This document shows positions 41,184 to 49,560 of a DNA stretch of 54,817 nucleotides, one piece after another. Position 1 is the stretch's first letter. The number at the start of each line of letters is the position of its first letter. This DNA is from Candidatus Saccharicenans sp. (GTDB lineage: Bacteria; Acidobacteriota; Aminicenantia; Aminicenantales; Saccharicenantaceae): the NCBI GenBank assembly GCA_030018265.1, contig JASEFX010000010.1:1-54817 (forward strand), given 5' to 3'. The translations under genes were made by a program, and so were the position numbers. Below the pieces are notes generated by a model that saw only the letters and a list, made by a program, of their open reading frames with translations, was not told the DNA's origin and did not search any database.

Positions 41184-42953
41184 TTACCTGCTCAGACTGA
41201 CTGCCGGCAGCTTTACCGGCTGCAGCAGGCGGTAGACCGGCAATTCCGACAGTCCTCTCTGCCACTGCCCGACGTTATAGCGGTCAAAATAATTCCAGAC
41301 GACCAGGCCATCGTCACTTTCCGGTTCCAGCAGGTAAGCGGCCAGGTATCCCAGCGGCTGTGAGGTTCTTACCAGCAGGGTGCCGGCGGCAAATTTTCTG
41401 ATTTCTTTTCTGTATTCACCCTTTATATGATTCAGGCGGTGACCCTGAAACGGTCTTTCCGCTGCTTTTAATTCTTTCGGAATAAAGACTTCCACTTCCA
41501 GGCTGACTTCTTCCGTCAGACGTTCAACCAGCAATCCATGGGTGAGCAGCTTTTCTCTGACCTCGGGGTCGGGAACAGTGATCAAATAAGCAAAGGGGTA
41601 GGCTACGGTTCTCTTCGGCCCATAACTGGCAAAGTAGGGAACAGTCACCGGCTTCAGCCGGTCAGTCGGTTTAAGCTGGGGAAAACCTCCCTCCGGTCTT
41701 TCGATGACTTCGAGTTCGTAGGCATTTATGGTTATCGGCTGTGGCAGCGGCTGAAGGTCATACTCGACGGCGAAGGTTCGCCCTGAGGGATTGAGTCCAG
41801 CCTGAATCGTTCTGCGGTCAGCCTCTTCTATCATTTTCTGGATTTCTGCCGGGCGGCTGGAGGCGCAGTCCAGAATCGCTTTCAGGAAATGAAAACAGCT
41901 TTCAACCCTGACCCGATAGTCGGCGTGCACATAATTTTCATCCAGTATGGATATCCGGTTGCGCAGGCCGGTGTAATTGGTAAAGTATCGCGGTTGCGGT
42001 TCAAAGGTTATCCATCCTCTGGTCGGGTCGCGCCAGTCGCGGAACATGCCATAAGGAACAGCCAGCGTCCGGTATTTTTCTTTGAGTATTCTGACGATGG
42101 CCGGCAACAGACTGTCTCTTTGATATGCCAGCAGTTCTGGGTCGGAATTTGGATTGAGCGGCCAGGAGTAAGTTATTGTTTCCTGGTGATAGGCTCCGTC
42201 AGTGGTATGGCAATCCACTATTATCGCCGGGTCCCAGAGGTTAAGAACGTTCTGAACGACCGCCTTCATCTCAGGGCTTTCCAGCTTGATCGCGTCCCTG
42301 TTCAGGTCAAGATTGAGAGCGTTCTGCCGCGTGCCGACCCCCTGTTCCGGTCCTGGTTGCTGGCGCCGGTTTTCCGGGCTGATTCTCTCGTTGCCGTCGG
42401 CATTCAAATTGGGCACGACCAGCAGCACCAGATTGGTAAGGTAGGGATGGGACGGAGCTAACAATACTTCCCGGGCGAGCATCAGGGATGCTTCTTTGCC
42501 TTCGACTTCCCCGGCATGAATGTTAGCCTGGATGTAGACCACTATTTTTTTCAGGTTTCTGGCTGCCTGAGGCGTGTAAACCGGGGGGTCGCTTATGATG
42601 AGCATCGGGATCCTTCTTCCCTCGGCAGTTGTTCCTATGTCCTGGACGACCAGGTTATGGCTTATTTTCTGCAACTCGGAAATGAAAGCCAGCACTTCGT
42701 GGTAGCGGGAGGTGGCGGTGTAGTTACTTTTCTCGGCCACCGTCAGAAGGTTTTCAGGAATCACAGGAGCGGTGGACACGGTGGAAGCAGTTGACGGTTT
42801 TTTCCGGTTTTCCGGTCTGCTTTTCTGCTGGCCGGCCAGGGCGGTTTGAGTTTCCAGAAGCGCCGCGGTCAGCAAAAAAACCGAGAGAACAGCGATAAGC
42901 GGCAGGCTTTGAAAAATATACCTCTTTTTTGTTCTTGAGTAAGTTTGCCTCAT
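41184..42953 (-). CDS. Exported M14 zinc carboxypeptidase
   Basis: A 589-aa protein with a long basic n-region and a hydrophobic signal segment (about 15-40). The carboxypeptidase zinc site is NIHAGEVEG (His146, Glu149) with DCHTTDG (His249), and NLDLNRD supplies the Arg/Asn substrate site. The C-terminal 200 residues are beta-rich and lack a recognised domain. It should remove C-terminal residues from peptides in the periplasm. It is convergent with the EIIA-zinc ribbon gene and divergent from the release-factor-like gene across a 222-bp AT-rich gap. Confidence 0.9.
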   Translation of the reverse strand: MRQTYSRTKKRYIFQSLPLIAVLSVFLLTAALLETQTALAGQQKSRPENRKKPSTASTVSTAPVIPENLLTVAEKSNYTATSRYHEVLAFISELQKISHNLVVQDIGTTAEGRRIPMLIISDPPVYTPQAARNLKKIVVYIQANIHAGEVEGKEASLMLAREVLLAPSHPYLTNLVLLVVPNLNADGNERISPENRRQQPGPEQGVGTRQNALNLDLNRDAIKLESPEMKAVVQNVLNLWDPAIIVDCHTTDGAYHQETITYSWPLNPNSDPELLAYQRDSLLPAIVRILKEKYRTLAVPYGMFRDWRDPTRGWITFEPQPRYFTNYTGLRNRISILDENYVHADYRVRVESCFHFLKAILDCASSRPAEIQKMIEEADRRTIQAGLNPSGRTFAVEYDLQPLPQPITINAYELEVIERPEGGFPQLKPTDRLKPVTVPYFASYGPKRTVAYPFAYLITVPDPEVREKLLTHGLLVERLTEEVSLEVEVFIPKELKAAERPFQGHRLNHIKGEYRKEIRKFAAGTLLVRTSQPLGYLAAYLLEPESDDGLVVWNYFDRYNVGQWQRGLSELPVYRLLQPVKLPAVSLSR

Positions 42954-43175
42954 CCTTAAACCTCTATCCTGGAATTAAAAACAGTGTTTAAAACTTAAAT
43001 TGATTAACAATAACGGTTTTTCGCGACCTTAATAAATTTCAACAATCAGAATAAAAAGTTTATTATTATTGCCATTCACGGTCAACAAAAACTTCTGGTG
43101 GAATTTATTGCCCTGGAGATTTACGGGCTCTGCTGAAGTTCAGGGAATATAGTAAAATACTGAAGAGGAGTTAAC

Positions 43176-43601
43176 ATGGGACTTTTCCCGGTAAGACCCG
43201 AGAAAGAAAAAGACCTGCTGAAGAGAATGGCCAGACTGGGCATAAAGGATTCTGACCTTGAAGAAAAGTTCATCAGCTCGCAGGGCAAGGGCGGTCAGAA
43301 AGTAAACAAATCGGCCACCTGTGTTTACCTTAAACATCTGCCGACGGGAATTGTGGTTAAATGCCAGCGAGAGCGTTCGCAGGCGCTAAACCGTTTTCTG
43401 GCCAGAAGAATTCTGGTGGAAAAACTTGAAGCGAAAATTCTCGGTCAGGAAACCGAAGAGCGACAGAGAATAGAAAAAATCAGGCGTCAGAAACGAAAAA
43501 GGTCAAAAAGAGCCAGGGAAAAAATGCTGGCCGAGAAAAAACACCGCTCGCTGCTGAAGGAAATGAGAAAGGTTTTTATCGGCGGCGACGACCTGGAGTA
43601 G
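43176..43601 (+). CDS. Stand-alone RF-1 domain (GGQ) protein, ArfB/MTRFR-like
   Basis: A 141-aa protein with the peptidyl-tRNA hydrolysis motif GKGGQKVNKSAT (GGQ at about 39-41). A very basic C-terminal tail (RRQKRKRSKRAREK) is expected to sit in the ribosomal mRNA channel. It has no codon-recognition domain, so it is not RF1 or RF2. Relatives (ArfB, the mitochondrial C12orf65 protein) rescue stalled ribosomes. SD GAGGAG precedes the ATG by 6 nt. The 3' end is 1 nt from the end of the convergent M20 gene. Confidence 0.9.
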   Translation: MGLFPVRPEKEKDLLKRMARLGIKDSDLEEKFISSQGKGGQKVNKSATCVYLKHLPTGIVVKCQRERSQALNRFLARRILVEKLEAKILGQETEERQRIEKIRRQKRKRSKRAREKMLAEKKHRSLLKEMRKVFIGGDDLE

Positions 43602-43602
43602 A

Positions 43603-44838
43603 CTACTCCGAACCCAGAGCCACCAGCGCCTGAAGAAGCAGGTTGGCCGCTTTTTCCAGGTCCTCAGGGTTGATAGACTCTTCCGGGGAATGGCTCAGCC
43701 CGTCCGGTGAAGGTATAAAAATCATCGCTGTCGGGCAGAACGCCGACAATATTTGCGCATCGTGACCGGCTCCGCTTTGAATCAGACGGTATTCATAACC
43801 GAGTGCTGAGCATAACTCCGCCAGGCGGTTGATAAGCCTCCGGTCAAGATGCACCGCGTCGGTGCTGTCAACCAGCTGACGGTAAAAGGCCAGCCCACGG
43901 GTGGAAGCGATATCCGCAGCCAGAGCCAGCACTTCTTCCTCCATCGCTCTTAAAGAATCCGCATCAAGACTTCTCATATCCAGGGTGAAATCGGCTTCTC
44001 CGGGGATTATGGAAAAAGCCCCGGGTTTCAGGATGACCCGTCCGATGGTCAGTGTATTGCCGTAATACTTTCTGGCGACCAGCTGGGTGGCTTTCAGGGT
44101 GAAATCGGCCAGGCCGACAAAAGCATCCTGACGGAGTTCCAGCGGGGTGGTGCCGGCATGTCCCGGTTTTCCCACGAAAGTTGCCTGATAATAACGTTTT
44201 CCGGCGATCGAGGTTACCAGTCCGATAGGCACGCCTTCTTCTTCCAGGACCGGGCCCTGTTCTATATGCAGTTCAAGATAAGCCGAGATTTCGGGTCTTT
44301 CTGAAGCGGCTTTTAGCAGGGACTCTGTGGAGAGACCGGCCTTTTGCAGGATTTCCTCAAGCGAGTGACCGAACTGCGTCCTGGCGTTTTTCACCACGCG
44401 CTCTGCCAGCTGTCCGGTGAAAGCCCGGCTTCCAAGAAAATCGCCGACCAGATTTCCTTCTTCATCGGTGAACGAGACCACCTCCAGCGTCTTTTTAAGG
44501 CAGAGACGGTTTTCTTTAATAGTTCTCAGGCATTCCAGGGCGGCCAGAACTCCGACCGCGCCGTCATAACGACCGCCGTTTACCACAGTATCGAGGTGGG
44601 AACCGGCCAGAACCACCTGATCGGTATTGCCAGGAAGCCTTCCGAAAATATTCCCGGCTCCGTCCTGGCGAAATGTCAGCCCGGCCTCCTCAATCTTTTG
44701 CTTGAACCAGCGCCTGGCTTCGAGGTCAGGCAGGCTGAAAGATGGACGGGAAATTCCTCCTCTCGGGTCGCGGCCTATCTGAGCGAGTTCCTCCAGTTCC
44801 TGCATCAATCTGTTAAAGTTTATCTTCAGGGCGTTCAT
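43603..44838 (-). CDS. M20 family amidase (hydantoinase/carbamoylase type)
   Basis: A 411-aa two-zinc enzyme. Motifs: AGSHLDTVVNGGRYDGAVGVLAALE (zinc His/Asp), SFTDEEG (catalytic and ligand Glu), ELHIEQGPVLE, and GKPGHAGTTP in the dimerisation domain. The family includes N-carbamoyl-L-amino-acid hydrolase, beta-ureidopropionase and allantoate amidohydrolase. The exact substrate is unclear. It is cytoplasmic and has no signal peptide. SD GAGGAGGG. It follows pdxJ by 123 nt on the same strand and may be read with it. The NCS1 permease at the right edge could supply a pyrimidine or hydantoin substrate, which is speculative. Confidence 0.9.
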   Translation of the reverse strand: MNALKINFNRLMQELEELAQIGRDPRGGISRPSFSLPDLEARRWFKQKIEEAGLTFRQDGAGNIFGRLPGNTDQVVLAGSHLDTVVNGGRYDGAVGVLAALECLRTIKENRLCLKKTLEVVSFTDEEGNLVGDFLGSRAFTGQLAERVVKNARTQFGHSLEEILQKAGLSTESLLKAASERPEISAYLELHIEQGPVLEEEGVPIGLVTSIAGKRYYQATFVGKPGHAGTTPLELRQDAFVGLADFTLKATQLVARKYYGNTLTIGRVILKPGAFSIIPGEADFTLDMRSLDADSLRAMEEEVLALAADIASTRGLAFYRQLVDSTDAVHLDRRLINRLAELCSALGYEYRLIQSGAGHDAQILSAFCPTAMIFIPSPDGLSHSPEESINPEDLEKAANLLLQALVALGSE

Positions 44839-44961
44839 GCTTCCCTCCTCAAAATAAATTCCGGAACTTTTCCATTACCGTATCTTCGGGCGGATTCCCT
44901 TTTCCCTGTCAACCTGCATCGGATACCTGGAAGGCGAAGATCCCGTGCGCTGGAGTTTCCT

Positions 44962-45675
44962 TTATCTTTCGAGCAGAGCCAGCATTTCTCTGACTGCCTG
45001 AGATATGCCCACAATGGCAGCTCTGGCCACGATGGCAAACCCTATGCTCAGCTCGCTTATCTCCCTTATTTCGACAATCGGCTGCACATTGTGATAATCA
45101 AGCCCGTGCCCGGCATGGACTTCAAGCCCGAGCTTATGAGCAAAAGCTGCCGCTTGCCTGATTTCTTCCAGGTGCTTTTCTCTTTCCTTTTCTTTTATAG
45201 CTTCGGCATAGCGACCGGTATTGATTTCTATCAGGTCAACGCCGACCTGCCGGCAGGCGGCGATCTGGTGCTCATCCGGGTCGACAAAAATACTCACCCT
45301 GATGCCGGCTTTTTTAAGCTTCTGGATGAAATTGGCTAACTGTTTTTCCTGCCCGAGAACCTTCAAACCGCCCTGGGTGGTAACTTCATCCGGAGTTTCA
45401 GGCACCAGAGAAACCACATCAGGCCGAACTTTTCTGGCGATGTTGAACATTTCTTCGGTCGCGGCCATTTCTAAGTTGAGTTTAGTCTTTATGGTTTCCC
45501 GCAGGAGCTTCAGGTCTCTCTCCTGAATATGGCGCCGGTCTCCCCTCAGGTGGCAGACAATTCCGTGAGCGCCGGCCTGTTCGGCCAGAAGCGCGGCCAG
45601 AACCGGTTCTGGTTCGGATGCCTTTCTGGCCTGTCTGATCGTGGCGATATGATCGACATTAACGGCCAATCGCAT
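44962..45675 (-). CDS. pdxJ: Pyridoxine 5'-phosphate synthase
   Basis: A 237-aa TIM-barrel enzyme that condenses 1-deoxyxylulose 5-phosphate with aminoacetone 3-phosphate to make pyridoxine 5'-phosphate. Landmarks are VNVDHIATIRQARK at the N-terminus, GAHGIVCHLRGDRRHI, VSLVPETPDEVTTQGG, and HAGHGLDYHNV near the C-terminus. The length is standard. SD GGAGG at 5 nt. It follows glmM by 50 nt, within the conserved cell-envelope/cofactor series. Confidence 0.97.
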   Translation of the reverse strand: MRLAVNVDHIATIRQARKASEPEPVLAALLAEQAGAHGIVCHLRGDRRHIQERDLKLLRETIKTKLNLEMAATEEMFNIARKVRPDVVSLVPETPDEVTTQGGLKVLGQEKQLANFIQKLKKAGIRVSIFVDPDEHQIAACRQVGVDLIEINTGRYAEAIKEKEREKHLEEIRQAAAFAHKLGLEVHAGHGLDYHNVQPIVEIREISELSIGFAIVARAAIVGISQAVREMLALLER

Positions 45676-45725
45676 TATTGCCTCCGTTTGTTGAGATGTT
45701 TATAAAATAAGACCATTTTCCACAA

Positions 45726-47069
45726 TTATCCTTGCCCGCAATGTTTTTGGATGACCGAGGCGATATTTCTGGCTATCTCCGCGATCGTCCGTTCATCCGG
45801 ACCTTCGACCATGACCCTTGCCACCATTTCTGTGCCGGAATATCTGATTTCCAGGCGTCCGTCCTGACCGAGTCTGGCTTTCGCCCTGGCAACTTCCTCT
45901 TCATAGCCGGGGATTTCCGAAAGCGGGACCTTTTCCCTTACCGGGACGTTAACCAGGATCTGCGGAAACTCCCGAAAATCGCTGACAAGCTCAGAAAGAG
46001 GTTGTCGTTTCTCCAGCATCACTTCGAGCATCTTAAGACAGGTGAGGATGCCGTCTCCGGACACCGAATGGTCGAGAAAGATGGTATGTCCGGATTGCTC
46101 GCCGCCGAGGTTAAAACCTCCACGGAGCATTTCATCAAGAACATACTTATCGCCAACTTTTGTCCTGACCATCTTGAGACCATTCTTCTCCAGGGCTTTT
46201 TCCAGGCCCATGTTGCTCATGATCGTGGCTACCACTGTGTTCTTCTTAAGAGAGTTTTTTCCCTTGAGATAAAGAGCCTGAACAAAAAGAGTGTGGTCGC
46301 CGTTTAGAATTCTGCCCTGCTCGTCAGACCAGATCGCCCGGTCGGCGTCGCCGTCGAAAGCCACTCCCAGGTCAGCTCCGAGAGCTCTGACCGTTTCGGC
46401 CATCTTTTCCGGATGGAGCGAGCCGCAGTTAAGGTTGATGTTTTTACCGTCCGGTTGATTGTTGATCGCTGTAACCTGAAAACCCAGGCGCGAGAAAAGA
46501 AGTGGCGCCAGCTCAGAGCTGGCGCCGTGTGCGCAATCCACCACCAGCTTCAAGCTTCTGCCGGCCCTGATGGAGACAGTCCCGGTTAAAAATTCAAGAT
46601 ATTTATCTTTAAGCGATTCATCAACCTCTGGACGAATTTCTCTGGAAAGTCTTTGTTTTCCGCTATTGTTCAGCAGTTCCTTTTCCAGTTGTTCTTCCCA
46701 GTCTTCAGGTATCTTTATACCCGAGCGGGAAAAAATTTTTATACCGTTATCGTAATAAGGGTTGTGAGAGGCGGAAATAACCACCCCGGCGCCGAATTCT
46801 AAGGTTCTGGCAAGATAGGAAATGGCCGGCGTGGTTATTATTCCGGCTGAGACGGCTTCCCCACCTTCTTCCGTGAAACCTGAAACAAGCGCCTGTTCCA
46901 GCCAGATACCGGACTCTCTGGTGTCACGCCCGGTAACGATTCTGACCGGCAGGTGTTGCTGCTGGAGCAGTCTGGCCAGAGCTCTACCCAGGCGGGAAAC
47001 AGAATCCCTGTTCAGCGGGAATTGTCCCGCCCGACCTCTCAGACCGTCGGTGCCGAACAATTCGGGCAT
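45726..47069 (-). CDS. glmM: Phosphoglucosamine mutase
   Basis: A 447-aa alpha-D-phosphohexomutase that converts glucosamine 6-phosphate to glucosamine 1-phosphate for peptidoglycan and lipid A. It has the N-terminal FGTDGLRG motif, the phosphoserine loop VISASHNPYYDNG, the metal loop DGDADR and the C-terminal phosphate-binding RYSGTE. The length is standard. It lies directly after cdaR; in other bacteria GlmM binds and inhibits CdaA, so this linkage is functional as well as positional. Confidence 0.97.
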   Translation of the reverse strand: MPELFGTDGLRGRAGQFPLNRDSVSRLGRALARLLQQQHLPVRIVTGRDTRESGIWLEQALVSGFTEEGGEAVSAGIITTPAISYLARTLEFGAGVVISASHNPYYDNGIKIFSRSGIKIPEDWEEQLEKELLNNSGKQRLSREIRPEVDESLKDKYLEFLTGTVSIRAGRSLKLVVDCAHGASSELAPLLFSRLGFQVTAINNQPDGKNINLNCGSLHPEKMAETVRALGADLGVAFDGDADRAIWSDEQGRILNGDHTLFVQALYLKGKNSLKKNTVVATIMSNMGLEKALEKNGLKMVRTKVGDKYVLDEMLRGGFNLGGEQSGHTIFLDHSVSGDGILTCLKMLEVMLEKRQPLSELVSDFREFPQILVNVPVREKVPLSEIPGYEEEVARAKARLGQDGRLEIRYSGTEMVARVMVEGPDERTIAEIARNIASVIQKHCGQG

Positions 47070-47129
47070 TGGCTTGCTTCCTTTTCTCCGTAAAATCGGC
47101 CGGCTGGTGGATTTGCCGGCCCGGTTATG

Positions 47130-47858
47130 TTAAAAATGGCTCTGTTCCGGTCGCGCATTTCTTGCTGCTTGTTTGCTCCCGCTGCCAGAAGAAGATGCGC
47201 CCGCTGTTTTTTCTATGACCAGAGTGACTCTGGCTCTCGGGTAGGGCGTCAGCAATCTGAGTTCAGGACGCGGGAGAATCAGGTCCACCTCGAGGATCGT
47301 GCTGGCGGTGAGGGTGGAAACGTCAATCGGACTGGTTATAACCCTGTCCTTCGGGCGGATTTTGCTCTCGGGACCGGCCACCATCACCCATGCGGGGTTT
47401 ACCTCTGTTTTCACCAGCCGGTATCCTTCCGGGACCCGGCCGATGATGGTCGGCACAACCTCCATCTCGAGCTTCTTCGTCCGGTCAAGTTTAACATGAA
47501 CATAGACCGGACTGAAGCTGACAATTTCCACTCCTGCCGGCGCCTTGATCATGGTGGAATCTATCAGGTACTCCTGCTGGTAAATGCTGGCCCGGCTCAT
47601 ATCGAGACGGGCGGTAAAATTCTCCGGTTTTAATTCGTTGATCAATCGCTTTCTGGCCCGGATTTTCAGGTTCAGCGTGGTGTCCGGCTGTTCCAGCACC
47701 TCCACCTCGGGCGGAATGTTGACCAGCTCTAAGTTTATCGTCAGGTTCTTTTCAGCAAAAGTCTTTTCTTCCGGAATCAGAATGATCCAGAGAACGAGCG
47801 CCAGAAAAAGAGCCAGTAGTTTAAGCTGCCAGTTTCTCAGTAGCAATTCTTTGATCAT
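47130..47858 (-). CDS. cdaR: YbbR-domain protein (CdaR, regulator of CdaA)
   Basis: A 242-aa protein with one N-terminal membrane helix (about 12-29) followed by two YbbR repeats (about 38-115 and 120-205) outside the membrane, and a Ser/Gly-rich tail. CdaR proteins modulate the diadenylate cyclase CdaA. Bacillus CdaR has four repeats; two is a shorter form. Its ATG overlaps the cdaA stop by 4 nt (ATGA). Confidence 0.9.
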   Translation of the reverse strand: MIKELLLRNWQLKLLALFLALVLWIILIPEEKTFAEKNLTINLELVNIPPEVEVLEQPDTTLNLKIRARKRLINELKPENFTARLDMSRASIYQQEYLIDSTMIKAPAGVEIVSFSPVYVHVKLDRTKKLEMEVVPTIIGRVPEGYRLVKTEVNPAWVMVAGPESKIRPKDRVITSPIDVSTLTASTILEVDLILPRPELRLLTPYPRARVTLVIEKTAGASSSGSGSKQAARNARPEQSHF

Positions 47859-48637
47859 GATTTTTGTTTGATGTTAAGATGCTCTATCAATTTTTCCTTA
47901 AGCTCTTCTTTTCCGATAATTTTGTTTATCTGTCCGCGAGAGGCGAGTGAAATTTCACCGGTCTGCTCGGAGACCACGATAACCGCCGCGTCCGTTTGCT
48001 GGGCCAGTCCCAGAGCAGCCAGATGTCTCGTCCTGGTGGCAAAGTTTTCCCCGAGCGTATGGGTCTGGGGAAGCGGAAGGAGGCAGGCGGCAGCCACTAT
48101 CTTGTCTCCCCGGATGATAACCGCCCCGTCATGGAGCGGGGATTTAGGGAAGAAAATGCTGACCAGCAGGTCTCTTGATATCACCGCTTCCACCGGGGTG
48201 CCGCGCTCGGCGAATGGCGAGAGGTCAATCTCTTTTTCTATGGCGATCAGCGCGCCGATTTTTTTCCGGCCCATATAGTCAACCGCCAGGAGAATTTCAT
48301 CCAGTTTCTCCCGCAGGGAATATAACTTTAACGGCCGGCGGAAAGTTCTCGAACCGATGGCCGCAAAAAAACGTCTGAGTTCCGACTGGAAGAGAACAAT
48401 GATGGCAATGATCAAATAGTTGATGAAAGCTTTGATTATCCGGTTGGAAACATAAAGCCTGGCCCACTGGGTCAGCAGGAAGAAAAACAGGACGAGCAGG
48501 ATTCCCCATGTCACCTGGTAAGCCCTGGTGTCTTTTATCAGCAGGAAGATGGAATAAAGGATAAAGGCCAGCAGAAGGATGTCGAGAATGTCGGTGAATT
48601 GCATATGCTTCAGGATAACCAGCAAATTTTCCACCAT
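47855..48637 (-). CDS. cdaA: Diadenylate cyclase CdaA
   Basis: A 260-aa protein with three N-terminal membrane helices (to about 95) and a DAC domain. The DGAVIIRGD motif is canonical. The second nucleotide motif reads TRHLAALG, with leucine where RHR is usual. It makes cyclic di-AMP from two ATP at the membrane. The frame extends to a TTG at 48646; I prefer the ATG at 48637, one nt after the folP stop. With cdaR and glmM it forms the classic c-di-AMP module. Confidence 0.95.
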   Translation of the reverse strand: MVENLLVILKHMQFTDILDILLLAFILYSIFLLIKDTRAYQVTWGILLVLFFFLLTQWARLYVSNRIIKAFINYLIIAIIVLFQSELRRFFAAIGSRTFRRPLKLYSLREKLDEILLAVDYMGRKKIGALIAIEKEIDLSPFAERGTPVEAVISRDLLVSIFFPKSPLHDGAVIIRGDKIVAAACLLPLPQTHTLGENFATRTRHLAALGLAQQTDAAVIVVSEQTGEISLASRGQINKIIGKEELKEKLIEHLNIKQKS

Positions 48638-48638
48638 C

Positions 48639-49538
48639 TCAGCCAACCACCCTCTCTTCCTTTACTATAGATTGAGCCACGAGTAAAGCTTTTTTTGTTT
48701 CCAGCACATCGTGGACCCTGATGATCGAGGCTCCCCGGAGCCAGCTCAGAATGACAGCGGCCAGGGTTCCTTCGAGCCTCTGCTCGGGCGGCGCCTCGAG
48801 AATAAGACCGATGAACGATTTTCTTGAAGGTCCGATCAACACCGGCTTTCCCAGGTCGAGGAAATAATCGAGCCTGTTTATAAGTTTAAGATTGTGCTCG
48901 AGCGTTTTACCAAAACCAATGCCCGGGTCGAGGATCATCCGGTCTTCGGAAATGCCGGCTTCCCGGGCCACGTTCATTCTTTCTATAAAAAAATCCCTTA
49001 TTTCCTTCAGAACATCTTCATAACGCGGGTTAAGCTGCATCGTTTCCGGCGTGCCCAGCATGTGCATCAGAACGACCGGCACTTTCGCTTCAGCCACGAC
49101 TCTGGCCATTTCTGGATCGTGACGCAGAGCGCTGATGTCGTTAATCAGGTCGGCGCCTTCGTCCAGAGCGGCCCGGGCCACCTGACTTTTTCTGGTGTCC
49201 ACCGAGAGGAGCGCTTTTGTTTTTGGTCTCAACTTTTTTACCACGGGAATCACCCGGGTTAATTCCTCTTCCACCGGAACTTCCTTCGACCCCGGCCGGG
49301 TGCTCTCGCCCCCTATGTCGATAATCCTGGCTCCCTGTTCAACCATGGCCAGCGCTCTGTCGACCGCTATTTCCGGGTGAAGATATCTGCCGCCGTCGGA
49401 AAAAGAATCTGGAGTGACGTTCAGAATGCCGGCGATCCAGGGTTCCGGTCCGAGAGTTAATTTCTGGTTTCTGACGCTGAGAACGTATTTTGATGATTGA
49501 GGCTGGGCTTGATTATTTTTTTTCTCTATCAGTGACAT
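48639..49538 (-). CDS. folP: Dihydropteroate synthase
   Basis: A 299-aa TIM-barrel enzyme joining 6-hydroxymethyl-dihydropterin diphosphate with p-aminobenzoate in folate synthesis. Motifs: GILNVTPDSFSDGG, IDIGGESTRPG, VDTRK, DPGIGFGKTLEHN and GPSRKSFIG. The length is near normal, with a short polar N-terminal extension. It lies 22 nt after ftsH and abuts cdaA, so all are probably one operon. SD AGGAG is close to the ATG. Confidence 0.97.
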   Translation of the reverse strand: MSLIEKKNNQAQPQSSKYVLSVRNQKLTLGPEPWIAGILNVTPDSFSDGGRYLHPEIAVDRALAMVEQGARIIDIGGESTRPGSKEVPVEEELTRVIPVVKKLRPKTKALLSVDTRKSQVARAALDEGADLINDISALRHDPEMARVVAEAKVPVVLMHMLGTPETMQLNPRYEDVLKEIRDFFIERMNVAREAGISEDRMILDPGIGFGKTLEHNLKLINRLDYFLDLGKPVLIGPSRKSFIGLILEAPPEQRLEGTLAAVILSWLRGASIIRVHDVLETKKALLVAQSIVKEERVVG

Positions 49539-49560
49539 TTCTCCTGTGTTCGACTGACTG

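Noticed and set aside
44344-45339. 331-codon plus-strand ORF spanning the M20 amidase and pdxJ
   Set aside because: Antisense to two genes with intact catalytic motifs; no SD and no family likeness.
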